Assembly (NCBI RefSeq): GCF_963576615.1
Contig: NC_088708.1
Span: 51,571,196-51,635,195, forward strand
Direction: 5' to 3'
Length of the DNA: 64,000 nt
Source of the DNA: Watersipora subatra
Taxonomy: Eukaryota; Bryozoa; Gymnolaemata; Cheilostomatida; Watersiporidae
The position numbers and the translations under genes were made by a program. The notes beneath the pieces are model-generated. The model was not told the origin of the DNA. It worked only from the letters and a program-made list of their open reading frames with translations, and did no database searches. Shown here piece after piece: positions 24,201 through 33,804 of the stretch (the first letter of the stretch is position 1; each line of letters starts with the position of its first letter).

Positions 24201-25796
24201 TACATTTTTGGAAGCAATAACTCTGTGAAAATGGTTTATGATAAGCATCTGCACGGTGTCATATGTTTGCAAGAGTTTGCAAAGAAACTGGTTGTCCAAG
24301 TCATCCTTTCCAAGCCAGCAAGCTTTCATCTATAGATATGAATTTACCAGGCAGTGAAACAGAATATAACCGGTCGCATATCATGGCAAAAAGATCTTCT
24401 AACTTGAAAAATCTATTGCTAGCAGGCTGTTCAAAATTGTCAGCAAAATGCACAGTAGAAAGTAAACTTGCTTCTATTTTTCTTTCTATTTTTAATTTTA
24501 TTAAAAATCAGCGTAGATAATAAAGGATTGTGGACCAGTAAGACAACAGAGTAGGCTTTTTAAAAATACTTATATGCAAAACTAAATAAATAACTCGCCA
24601 AATATCTTTACCATCAACAGGCTCCGAAGCATCGCAATGTTTTTGGAGGCCATGTTTATTCGTTTCGTTAAATATAACATTTATAATGGCCGATGTTATA
24701 AAAAGCTTTAAATATTAAAAATACTTACCTGTTTAAAAATTCGAACTTACTCCTGCCAAGCTGTCAGCAAAATGTAATTTTTTTGTTTTAAGTCAGCTCC
24801 TCTTTGAAATCCGTAAATACTCCCGGTTTCATCGCCGGCCGTTTCACTCTCACTTTTGCAATCCAATTCACCCTGTTGATCTTATTTTTCACTTTCATCG
24901 TCTACCCCACATTATTCCAACCTGATATCCTTTTCTTCATTTCCAAACCAGTCGATGTCTTTCTCTAAACAAACTTTTTTAGCAGAGCTTGAACAACCGC
25001 GTGTGTTCATGATGAATAGATTTCCATAAAAGAACACATCTTTGCAAAGTGTATTGCTTGCACATGCGTATTAGGTATTATTTATAACCTCAAAACAGTA
25101 TTACAAAGCCGACGGAAATTGATCAAATTACTCATTTTAATGCTGTTTTTTTAATAAATAATATATTTTAAAAAAGGTCTATCGAAGGCCGAATTATTTC
25201 GAGATCCGTACGCTGAGACAATGCTCGTATTCCGGGCTTTTATGGATTTTGGAAGCAAAGGGTTAACTAGATCAAAACTTTGTGGAGTAGTCTGTAATGT
25301 TTTCTATTTATTTATTTGTGTAATAGCCAAGGAAGAATCCACCAGAGTTGGAGCAGTGAAGTGTTTCACGACAACAGAAGATCATGAAGCTACCAACTGG
25401 AATGGCAAGGAGCTTACAGAAAACCCTGTGGAATTTCCTGCTGTCTCACTAGATGCTCAGCTTATGTATTATAAAATCAAGTACCTGAAGCGCTATAAAA
25501 CACACCATACTAGTTATGGTGTATTTAATGTAGTTCCAGCCGAAGATTACGAACATTGTCGACAGGAGCATATATCTGGAACATATTATGGTATTCAGAT
25601 GGTAAATGAGACCATTTTATATTATCTTAAAGAGAGTAGCTCTGACTATCCGGTCATTAGTCGGCAACTTATTAGACTGAGTCCAGCTGTACTAGAAGCT
25701 TACGAGTCATGGTGTAAGAAGTTGACTCCAAAAGATGACGATAGTAGGCCATCTCCAGCATATTATGGTATGGAAAAATCCATTACGCATAGCTAA
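21231..25796 (+). CDS. Multi-exon gene of unknown function
   Basis: Start codon in ACCATGGAC at 21231, followed at once by donor GTAAGA. Further exons: 21736-21789 (VVDVGIELAISKSKSTIK), 22028-22135 (FHALLIHDSLTNALDQPAD then IIIVPRHDSERSHYSLM), a doubtful exon at about 22411-22476 (FEKFIQWTLFLTKDNRPL), 22599-22665 (VSVDERFADYAVTAMQQ), 23011-23115 (RYVELFELENRKDGD), 23292-23337 (EDGRALADIKLSIEA) and 25327-25796, ending at TAA. Junctions 21236/21736, 21789/22028, 22665/23011, 23115/23292 and 23337/25327 keep frame. Both borders of the 22411-22476 piece do not, so a small exon is missing or there is an indel. The last exon is open for about 155 codons, with EDYEHCRQEHISGTYYG and LSPAVLEAYESWCKKLTP. 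I do not recognise the family; no signal peptide or membrane span is evident. Confidence 0.65.
22671..22730 (+). repeat. Tandem duplication carrying a splice-donor-like end
   Basis: CTGTGGACTGTATGTTAYCA AGGTGA-type sequence occurs twice in direct succession, in the intron right after the exon ending 22665. Each copy ends in CAAGGTGA, and the second reads GTGAGT, so it offers alternative donor sites. Confidence 0.6.
23522..25266 (-). mobile_element. piggyBac-type element, non-autonomous and decayed, TTAA flanked
   Basis: TTAA at 23522-23525 and 25263-25266 flank inverted ends CCCTTTG and CAAAGGG, the piggyBac hallmark. On the minus strand near 24300-24400 the sequence reads LPGKFISIDESL and LAWKG, matching the conserved PG-x-x-ISIDE-x-x-x-x-x-KG segment of piggyBac transposases. 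An acidic N-terminal-like start (MNTRGCSSSAKK, then EKDIDWFGNEE) lies near 24900-25010. Stops and frameshifts interrupt it. The element is about 1.74 kb, which is short, and lies wholly inside the last intron of the 21231-25796 gene. Confidence 0.8.
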
Positions 25797-26309
25797 ACAT
25801 ATGCTTTCCTGTTATGCTTTCCAATGTACACATGTATGCGGATAACTGGCATATCTTCAATATGTTTTAAAACAAAATTTTATTGTTTGTTCACACTGGA
25901 CTATTATAGTGTATTACCTTTTATTTGATGCCCTGATCCAGTAGTAACTACTGTTTTATTAACTTTTATGTTGCATACATTTATATAGTTTAGCCATCCT
26001 GTATTTCTAGTCAGTTTGTTTGCATTAGTGGAATATGCATCAAGGCAGTGTGTACTCAGCTGTACTCAGTGTATACTTTTTCTTTACACAATTTTGCAAC
26101 TTGGTGTATTCAACTTTTTCAATGGTTTTTCTATTTGGTACATATTATATTTCGTTGAGAAATGCTATGTAAATCTAAATAGTATATAACTTTTACATAC
26201 AACATACAATGATAATACCTTCTCATAACTCTAAGCTTTAGTTTGTATAAAGTCATAAAACTTTTATGTAGCCAGTCTAATACTTGCTCTTCAAGTCCAT
26301 GAAGTTGAA

Positions 26310-27441
26310 ATAAGATAACTGTTTTGTAGCCAGGCTAATAATTGCTGAAAAGTTAGGTTTTAACATGTATTTAATAGAAATATAACTGTTTTGTAGCTAG
26401 GCTAATATTTGCTGAAAAGTCAGGTTCTAACATGTATTTAATAAAAATATAACTGTTTTGTAGCCAGGCTAATATTTGCTGAAAAGTCAGGTTCCAATAT
26501 GTATTTAATAGAAATATAACTGTTTTGTAGCTAGGCTAATATTTGCTGAAAAGTCAGGTTCTAACGTGTATTAAATAGAAATATAACTGTTTTGTAGCCA
26601 GGCTAATATTTGCTGAAAAGTCAGGTTCTAACGTGTATTTAATAGAAATATAACTGTTTTGTAGCCAGGCTAATATTTGCTGAAAAGTCAGGTTCTAACA
26701 TGTATTTTATAGAAATATAACTGTTTTGTAGCCAGGCTAATATTTGCTGAAAAGTTAGGTTTTAACATGTATTTAATAGAAATATAACTGTTTTGTAGCT
26801 AGGCTAATATTTGCTGAAAAGTCAGGTTCTAACATGTATTTAATAAAAATATAACTGTTTTGTAGCTAGGCTAATATTTGCTGAGAAGTCAGGTTCCAAT
26901 ATGTATTTAATAGAAATATAACTGTTTTGTAGCTGGGCTAATATTTGCTGAAAAGTCAGGTTCTAACGTGTATTAAATAGAAATATAACTGTTTTGTAGC
27001 CAGGCTAATATTTGCTGAGAAGTCAGGTTCCAATATGTATTTAATAGAAATATAACTGTTTTGTAGCTGGGCTAATGTTTGCTGAAAAGTCAGGTTCTAA
27101 CATGTATTTAATAGAAATATAACTGTTTTGTAGCCAGGCTAATATTTGCTGAAAAGTTAGGTTTTAACATGTATTTAATAGAAATATAACTGTTTTGTAG
27201 CTAGGCTAATATTTGCTGAAAAGTCAGGTTCTAACATGTATTTAATAAAAATATAACTGTTTTGTAGCTAGGCTAATATTTGCTGAAAAGTCAGGTTCCA
27301 ATATGTATTTAATAGAAATATAACTGTTTTGTAGCCAGGCTAATAATTGCTGAAAAGTCAGGTTCTAACGTGTATTAAATAGAAATATAACTGTTTTGTA
27401 GCTAGGCTAATAATTGCTGAAAAGTCAGGTTCTAATTTGTA
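26310..27441 (+). repeat. 67-bp satellite, about 17 copies, 402-bp higher-order period
   Basis: The unit includes ATATAACTGTTTTGTAGCCA, GGCTAATATTTGCTGAAAAG and TCAGGTTCTAACATGTATTT. A variant AAAAGTTAGGTTTTAAC recurs at 26345, 26747 and 27149, exactly 402 bp (six units) apart. A degenerate copy lies near 26268. The array begins about 500 bp after the stop codon of the preceding gene. Confidence 0.92.
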
Positions 27442-28199
27442 TTGTAATTAGAAGAAAAAGTATAGTTGTTTTATGGGCAAGCCAAAACTTGCTGTAGTCA
27501 TATAAAATAACTGCTTTGCAATGTAGTACATATGTAATAGTTTGTAATAATAATAGTATCAATGTACAAGCCCTATTCAAGAGTATACTAAAAACCATTT
27601 ACAACAACAGCCTACTACAACTACGCAGTACAACTAGCATTAGCAGTTTTGTAGTTCCGTAGAAACGACCTTGTCAACGTTCAGTTATATTTGGAGGCGC
27701 CAAAATTTATTTTTGTGTACATTCCGCAACCGATTTAGGAATTGCGGCTAGAAACTCACAAATCGTTATCTTTTTTATATCTGACCTTGGCTTGACTCGG
27801 CTTGGCTAAATGCAGGTAGACGCCATCCACCCAGTACTTTATAATAGTTATAGTAGTGATAGATGTATATCAATACTTTATAATAGTTATAGTAGTGATG
27901 GATGTATATCAATACTTTATAATGTTCATAGTAGTGATAGATGTACAGTATATTAATACTTGATAAAGACGCCCATAACACGGAACTTGTAAAGACAAAC
28001 TTGTTAACAATTTGTATTTAAACTCACTAATAGTTTTCCAATTTTTTAAACTGCTTATATAACAAATCAGTTCCAATCCTATTATTATTACTATTATTAT
28101 AGAATTCTAATAATAATAGTCTTATAGTCCTGTAATGACAATTATTTAGACAAATACTCTCTAAAATACGAAACAATACTCATCTCTTTTGATTTTTAT
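27442..28199. repeat. 39-bp minisatellite locus 3 and an inverted repeat partner
   Basis: 27720-27805 is the inverted partner of 21095-21190. 27836-27965 has about three copies of the 39-bp unit also seen at 14225 and 17583. 28080-28125 is an AT-rich small palindrome. No gene is seen. Confidence 0.7.
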
Positions 28200-29730
28200 A
28201 ACACAATGTTATCTCCAACCAAATTAGGCAGCAGCAAGGAGACTCGGCTAGACCATATTATCACAACTGTCATGGAAAAGAAAATAATTTTTTGTACAAT
28301 TGATTTAGAAAATTCTGATCATCATGCTATGGTTACATCAGTTGAATTATTCCAGTCCAACCCGGAATCACCCATTTGTAATAATAACTCACAAGCTAAC
28401 TACACATTTTTAAAGAAAAACTTTCAAGTTTCAATTGGAATAAAGTTTACAATAATATAGCGATGTTAATCAAAGTTTCTATGATTTCTATAAAATTATA
28501 GCAGATTTAACAGCACAAGCAGCTTCAAGCTTCAGGCAAATCCACAAAAATTTCTTTAGAAAGCTTTGGATCAACTGTACATTGTTTACAGTATTTTAAA
28601 AAAGAAGTAGACAATCACAATCACTATAAACATGAGCCTTTAAATACACAGGTTTTAGTTAAATCTTGTAAATTTAGAAACTATGTTACTAAGGAAAGTT
28701 TTTCGCAAAATCAAAAATCTCTCGTGATTAGTGTGAAAAGTGTAAATGAAAAGTAAATGATAAATGAAAAATTTTAAACAAAATTCGGAAACAAGATTTT
28801 ACACATTCTAATCATGGTCCTACAACCATAGATGTAGGAAGCGTCAAATTAAAGATCTTTTAAATATTTCTGAATGTAATAATGACTATTTTGTGAATAT
28901 TTGAGTAAATCTGGCGGTGAAATTTCCTAATTCTAATATAATTTAAAAATTCTATCTACAGCAATTACTGATATCTAATAATAAATTTAAATATGAGCAG
29001 GTCCTAGACTTAAAGGATACTATAATAAAAGTGATAAAGTAGTTAAACATGCAAAAATCAGCAGGGCATAATAACATTTATTTAAAACTGTTAAAAAAAT
29101 TTCCTTTTTATAATCAAAGACTTTATTAATAATATAATTGCAAAATCCCCATTTCCAAACTGTGTGAAGATAGCAAGTCACTCTATACCAAAAAGTTAGG
29201 AAAACAGATCCCAATAACTACAGGCTTATTGCAATACTACCAGTTTTATCCAAAATTATAGAGAAAGTTTTGGTAAAAAAATACGGTCCTTACATATATG
29301 AGAGACCTAAATTTGCTGGTTGCTAACCAATAGGGATTTTTTTGAAAAGAGCAACACCACAGGAGCTATTAATGAAAAGTTTAAAAAGCTACACTTTAAT
29401 TTTGATAGTGGCACAGTTACACGGGCACATTTTTATATTTTTCAAACTCCTTCTATACGATTGACCGTATAATTCTAATTAACAAACTTAAATTTTACAA
29501 CTTCTTTGATGATTCTGCACTTTAGTCAAGCTATCTAAACAATCTTTCACTATCTGTAAGGAATACTAACATATCTTCATTCCTAAAACATGTAAAAATT
29601 GGTGTTTCACAAGGTTCTATCATGGGTCAACTACTATTCATTATATTTATTAATGATTTGGTCAATTTTGCTCCATCATTAAGCTGCATAGCATTAAACG
29701 AGAGGTACCAGTATCGTAGTATTCAAAGTT
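28200..29730 (+). pseudogene. Degraded LINE: endonuclease end and reverse transcriptase
   Basis: On the plus strand 28206-28460 reads RLDHIITTVMEKK and ENSDHHAMVT, the end of an APE-type endonuclease. Past many stops, 29040-29240 resembles the RT N-terminus (KSAGHNNIYLKLLKK). 29455-29500 reads TIDRIILINKLKFYNFF, and 29595-29665 reads VKIGVSQGSIMGQLLF, then IIFINDLVNF, the RT GVPQGS-x-LGP-LLF-x-x-x-INDL region. No YADD was recovered. This is a different and older element than the LINE at 1039-5470. Confidence 0.7.
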
Positions 29731-30253
29731 TCCATGAATAGCTTCTGCTGGAACAGTAACTTTTTTATATAATATACCCACTTACAAGCACACGCACACG
29801 TTTCTACACAATAATTGTTATTATTGATTCCACATAATCAGGATTTTTATTTGGTTTTCTCAATTCGTATTAATTGTATTATTACCGAATCATCTTTTGA
29901 TGTAATCGTAGCAAAACTGACATAATTTAGCTATTACTTGCTTATTATTTCACATTTACATCTAAACTCTTTAATAGTTGTTTTATTTTTTTTAATTTAT
30001 TTGACCTGCACAACAATTTTGTTCTCCTGATATGAATTTTGAAAGTTACAGTTGTGGCTGTTGTTTGACAAAGTTAAAAAATTTTTACAGTTGTTTTTAT
30101 TTTCTCTCAAATTATTTCAACTACACAAACCACTTTTCTCCTAATATACAGTTTAAAAGTTAGAAGGGCAAATGTTGTTATATGTTAAATACAAACCAAT
30201 TTTCTGTCCATAGACTCTTTCATTTCCCGGGCAACGCCGGGTAGTACAGTTAG
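29700..30253 (-). mobile_element. Dispersed element with ACCCGGCGTTGCCCGGG end, copy 1
   Basis: Read on the minus strand it starts near 30253 with GTACTACCCGGCGTTGCCCG and continues for about 550 bp. Reverse-complement homology with 33805-34135 covers AAGAGTCT, CAGAAAAT-TTGTATT and the block with GGTTACTGTT and GATACTGGTA. It has no coding capacity. The ends resemble a widespread class of invertebrate repeats with a CCCGGCRTTGCCCGGG start. Confidence 0.6.
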
Positions 30254-30255
30254 TT

Positions 30256-30272
30256 TGTGTATATATACATAG

Positions 30273-30305
<33 letters not shown>

Positions 30306-30437
30306 CATGTATATATAAATAATAAAAAAAATATATATATCTCTATATGTATATATATATATACATATACATGTATATATATATGATATATACATAGATA
30401 TATATATATATATATATACATGTATCTATATATATAC

Positions 30438-30497
<60 letters not shown>
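30256..30497. repeat. (TA)n / ATATACAT microsatellite
   Basis: Low-complexity TATATA with interspersed TATACATG. Open frames through it, rich in Tyr and Ile, are artefacts. Confidence 0.95.
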
Positions 30498-30502
<5 letters not shown>

Positions 30503-30603
30503 TTATATTGATACACATTAGTAAAAAGAGTGCTCAATGTTTAGAGTAAAAACAGAGCTGATATAAAACTATGTGTACTAAAAAAACTACAAGTTTAATT
30601 AAA

Positions 30604-30658
30604 ACATTTTATTACTTAAAGTTTCGTGCGGTAGGCTTGCACTCTTCAGATAAAATGT
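30604..30658 (-). ncRNA. Hammerhead ribozyme motif in PLE 3' UTR (left arm)
   Basis: Mirror image of the plus-strand motif at 31505-31559, lying downstream of the GIY-YIG stop in the sense direction. Core CTGAAGA, stem II GTGC/GCAC, GAA, then AC-TTTAA-GT and A. Stem I ACATTTTAT pairs with ATAAAATGT. Confidence 0.8.
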
Positions 30659-30712
30659 CAAAGAAAATATTCTACTAGCAGTAAAGCTGTATAAGCGCTA
30701 AAAGCTAGAGTC

Positions 30713-31420
30713 TTAAGTGACACTGTTTCTTAGCAGAAATTTATTGGCATGACGGCAACTGGATAAAATTTCGTTGCGCTTATTCAAGGTGGCTAATTGA
30801 GGCTTGCATATTATATAATACTTCTCCCATATACAGAGCTCGCATCTCTTAGTGATAGGGCTATAAGGTCTAGCAGTTTTTAAGATTGACCATTTGATGT
30901 TGTAGTCTAATCCGCTATCCTTTAGTTGCCATATATATTTGCTTAGCTCAGTGGCATTCCTTTTTGATGTATGGTTGAATGAAGCCTTATGGTTGGTGTA
31001 TCTAGTTTTGAAAGTATTTTGAGTCAAGCCGACATATGTCTCCTCTGTTCCGTTGTTGGTGGTGACTGATGCTTGGTAAACAGCGTTCTCTGTTAGGCAC
31101 TTGCCATCCATTGGGCAGCTGGCTCTATTTCTACAGTTACATGTCCTTGAGTTATCACCACGAGTAGGCAATAACAAAGCTTTATTGTGAGCGTTGATAT
31201 GGCTTTTAATATTAGACATGCACCGGTAGCTAAGTTTGATAGTGTTGGCATTAAATACTTTATGCAGTTTATGGCCAGGTGGAAATTCTGTTCTTAAGAT
31301 GTTCAGAAACTGCTTTCCTATGTTGGAGGCAACATTCATACTATATGGCGGGTTATACCATATTATATTCCGTCTTCGCTTTTGCTTGTTGGTCTGGTCG
31401 GATTTGGGTAAATATGATAG
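30713..31420 (-). CDS. PLE C-terminal region: linker, Cys cluster and GIY-YIG endonuclease
   Basis: Open from the codon after TGA at 31421-31423 to a stop at 30713. In order: LPKSDQTNKQKRRRNIIWYN and PPYSMNVASNIGKQFL (the RT-EN linker typical of PLEs), RCMSNIKSHINAHNK, a cysteine cluster CNCRNRASCPMDGKC, and the GIY-YIG domain TYVGLTQNTFKTRYTNHKAS with the GL, R and H positions kept. Then LSKYIWQLKDSGLDYNIKW, KRCELCIWEKYYII and LNKRNEILSSCRH. In a full PLE this domain nicks target DNA for reverse transcription. Here there is no RT, so it is an orphan fragment, although uninterrupted. Confidence 0.88.
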   Translation of the reverse strand, partial: LSYLPKSDQTNKQKRRRNIIWYNPPYSMNVASNIGKQFLNILRTEFPPGHKLHKVFNANTIKLSYRCMSNIKSHINAHNKALLLPTRGDNSRTCNCRNRASCPMDGKCLTENAVYQASVTTNNGTEETYVGLTQNTFKTRYTNHKASFNHTSKRNATELSKYIWQLKDSGLDYNIKWSILKTARPYSPITKRCELCIWEKYYIICKPQLATLNKRNEILSSCRHANKFLLRNSVT

Positions 31421-31504
31421 TCACTTAAGACTCACTTTTGTGTCACTTAAGACTCTAGCTTTTAGCGCTTATACAGCTTTACTGCTAGTAGAATATTTTC
31501 TTTG

Positions 31505-31559
31505 ACATTTTATCTGAAGAGTGCAAGCCTACCGCACGAAACTTTAAGTAATAAAATGT
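31505..31559 (+). ncRNA. Hammerhead ribozyme motif in the PLE inverted arm
   Basis: Stem I: 31505-31513 pairs with 31551-31559 (9 bp perfect). Core CTGAAGA is at 31514-31520. Stem II: 31521-31524 with 31534-31537. GAA is at 31538-31540. Minimal stem III is A-C (31541-31542) with G-T (31548-31549) around a five-base loop. A at 31550 is the predicted cleavage-site nucleotide. All invariant hammerhead core positions are present. Type I hammerheads with very short stem III are known from Penelope-like elements. Confidence 0.82.
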
Positions 31560-31602
31560 TTTAATTAAACTTGTAGTTTTTTTAGTACACATAGTTTTAT
31601 AT

Positions 31603-31631
31603 ATATATATATATATAGATATATATATAAT
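31603..31631. repeat. (TA)n tract between PLE and RLE-LINE
   Basis: A short TATATA tract. It touches the PLE right arm on one side and the 3' end of the next element on the other. Confidence 0.85.
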
Positions 31632-32957
31632 TGTGTCCTAACCTCGGATACCCCGTATGGGTGGTAAATTCTGCTCTAACTCGGGTCTCTTACCAGAGAC
31701 CTGGGAGTTTGAGCACTCGCCTCAAGATCTTATAGCTGTTCCCAACAGCGCACTTTTTTGCAACTCACCTGAGTTGATTGTTGTTGGTATTTGGGCAAGC
31801 CACATTTTATGTGACGGTGTTATTGCGCCCAGTGCCCCAATGACTACTGGGATTACAGTTGTTTTTACCTTCCAGCATTTTTTAATTTCTTCTCCAAGAG
31901 GGAGATATCTCTCTACCTTTTATTTTTCTTTGCTGGCTATATTGTAGTCATTGGGTCCTGCTATATCTATTATAGTAGCCCTCTTGTTCTCCTTGCCTAC
32001 CACCACTATATCTGGTTGGTTTGCTAGGACATGCTTGTCAGTTCAGATGTAGAATTCCCAGAGGATCTTAGCGCGGTCATTTTCATTGACCTTACCAGGA
32101 GCTTCCCACCAGTGTTGTGGTTTATTAAGGCCATACTCATCACATAGACTTCTATACACAACACCTGCCACATGATTATGCCGCTCAGTGTATGCGTTTC
32201 CTGCTAGCTGCTTGCATCCACTGATGATGTGTTGGATGGTCTCAGGTGCATCTTTGCACAGTCTGCATCTAGGATCGTCTCTAGTGTGATAGATTTTCGT
32301 TTGGAGTTGCCTTGTTGGGAGCACTTGCTCCTGGGCTGCCATGATTAGCGACTCTGTATTGGTCGTTAGGTTTCCTTTGTTCAGCCACATATATGTCTGG
32401 TGAAGATCGCCAACCTTAGATATTTGTTGGTGGTAAGCACCATGAAGAGGTTCCGTGTGCCAATCAATTTCCTCATCATCAGGGCGTAGGTCTGTTGTAA
32501 GAGCAGCCAATTGAAATTCAGCTAGCAACTTATCTGAGATGGCCATGGAGGCTGCATATGCTTTGATGCTTTGCTCCTCCTCTTTTACTGTCTGCTGTAC
32601 ACTTTTGAGTCCTCTACTGCCATCTTTTCTCTCAAGATACAATCTAGTAGTATCAGATTTTGGGTGGAGTGCTCCATGCATGGTCAGCAGTTTACAAGTT
32701 GCTATATCTGTCTCTTTGATGGCTTTCTCAGTCCACTTTATTATGACTGATGAATATCTTACTACTAGCAGTGCATAGGTATTTATTGCCATGACTTGGT
32801 TCTTGGCATTGAGCTGGCTCCGTAAGACCTGCCGAAAGCGTTTCTTGGCTTTGGTAATGGCTTTGTGACGTACCTCGGCTTCGTGGTTGATGTTGCTTTG
32901 CATAATCCCTAAGTACTTGTACCCTTCTTCTATATCTTTGATGGTACCATTTGGCAT
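31632..32957 (-). pseudogene. RLE-type non-LTR retrotransposon fragment: RT thumb, zinc knuckle, restriction-like endonuclease
   Basis: Minus-strand coding from 32957 to a stop at 31722-31724, interrupted in the same frame by TGA at 32043-32045 and TAA at 31920-31922. In order: [16 protein letters not shown] and [19 protein letters not shown] (RT thumb), the knuckle [18 protein letters not shown], then [13 protein letters not shown], and after the first stop NQPDIVVVGKENKRATIIDI followed by VIPVVIGALGAITP. The PD...D arrangement is that of the restriction-like endonuclease in R2/R4/NeSL/Hero/Utopia-like elements; the clade is not resolved. It is 5'-truncated exactly where a (TA)n tract begins, and its 3' end also touches a (TA)n tract. 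Confidence 0.82.
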
Positions 32958-32972
32958 TATATATATATACAC

Positions 32973-33023
<51 letters not shown>

Positions 33024-33150
33024 TATATAATGGATATATATAATTGATATATATAATGGATATATATATATATGTATATATATATATAATTGATATATAT
33101 ATATATATATATACATATATATGTATGTATATGTATATATATATATATTC
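32958..33150. repeat. (TA)n microsatellite with short palindromic variants
   Basis: Low-complexity TATATACATATA and TATATAATTGATATATA. Tyr/Ile-rich open frames here are not genes. Confidence 0.95.
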
Positions 33151-33382
33151 GGCTCTGCCTGATGAACTGTGTAGAGTAGTGAGCAAGCCCACTTTTAGAT
33201 GTGCCCTCAAGCTGTACCTGTTGAGCGGTGACTAAATAGTTTCTGGCTGCTTGCTGTTAACTTGTGGCCCAGCGCCTTGACTAGCAATGCTACTGCGCAG
33301 TTTGGGCCTCATCATTATTTCTTTTTTTTTTTGTTTTTTTTTTCTGTTTTCATATCTTTTGATGAAATAAAACAAACAAATA
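33151..33382 (+). mobile_element. 3' tail of a LINE
   Basis: Encodes [20 protein letters not shown], then KLYLLSGD and a stop at 33232-33234. This resembles the last residues of Jockey/RTE-like ORF2 proteins (NxLP ... S ... F ... LK-x-x-L). About 130 bp of 3' UTR with poly-T follow, then an A-rich end AAATAAAACAAACAAATA. Confidence 0.55.
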
Positions 33383-33404
33383 TTGGCAGGCTAGCATCTC
33401 GACT

Positions 33405-33462
33405 TCCGTAGTCTAGTGGCCTAGGCTTGGTCCGAGATCGAATCCTCTTGGGTGTGGAATAT
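33405..33462 (+). repeat. tRNA-like / SINE-head sequence
   Basis: CCGTAGTCTAGTGGCCTAGG resembles a tRNA A box region and GAGATCGAATCC a B box, about 30 bases apart, in tRNA-derived SINE order. There is no proper cloverleaf, so it is not a functional tRNA. A similar weak arrangement is at 34540-34605. Confidence 0.4.
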
Positions 33463-33556
33463 TTATTCTAAGATTTTAAGATCTATAGCCGGATTTCTGA
33501 CAGCTGGATTTTCAACACATATTTGAGAAAATTTTGAGAATTTTGAGTTTGAGAAA

Positions 33557-33655
33557 TATATATATAGGTATAAGGTATATATATGTATATATACGTGTAT
33601 ATAAATAAATATATATCTATATTTATATTTATATACATATACACGTATATACATT
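33557..33655. repeat. (TA)n microsatellite
   Basis: TATATA interspersed with GTATATACG and ATATTTATATTT. Low complexity only. Confidence 0.9.
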
Positions 33656-33804
33656 AACAATAGATAACCAATCAGGCCGTTATACTAATGGCGCTCTACT
33701 CTCTAAAAAGTTGTTTTAAATAGCTAAAGTAGTAGAATAAGTTAACCTATAATAATTAGGCCTGACTAGTTATTTATTACATATGCATTTATATGAACAT
33801 ACTA

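Larger units (their letters stand above)
30561..31602 (-). mobile_element. Penelope-like element (GIY-YIG type), 5'-truncated, with 163-bp inverted arms
   Basis: 30561-30723 and 31440-31602 are reverse complements over 163 bases with no mismatch noticed. Between them lies a minus-strand PLE C-terminus (GIY-YIG endonuclease). The left arm is the element's own 3' UTR with a hammerhead motif; the right arm is an inverted copy of it. The reverse transcriptase domain is missing, so the insertion is truncated. Inverted terminal copies and 5' truncation are typical of PLE insertions. (TA)n tracts lie beyond both sides. Confidence 0.88.

Noticed and set aside
24263-24520. Plus-strand 85-codon ORF in the 21231 gene intron as an exon
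   Set aside because: The opposite strand encodes the piggyBac ISIDE segment, so this is its shadow.
30153-33210. Tyr/Ile-rich ORFs as proteins
   Set aside because: They are translations of (TA)n microsatellites. Only the parts with PLE or RLE motifs are real coding remnants.
33405-33462. Functional tRNA gene
   Set aside because: A- and B-box-like words exist but no acceptor or anticodon stem forms. A SINE head or relic is more likely.
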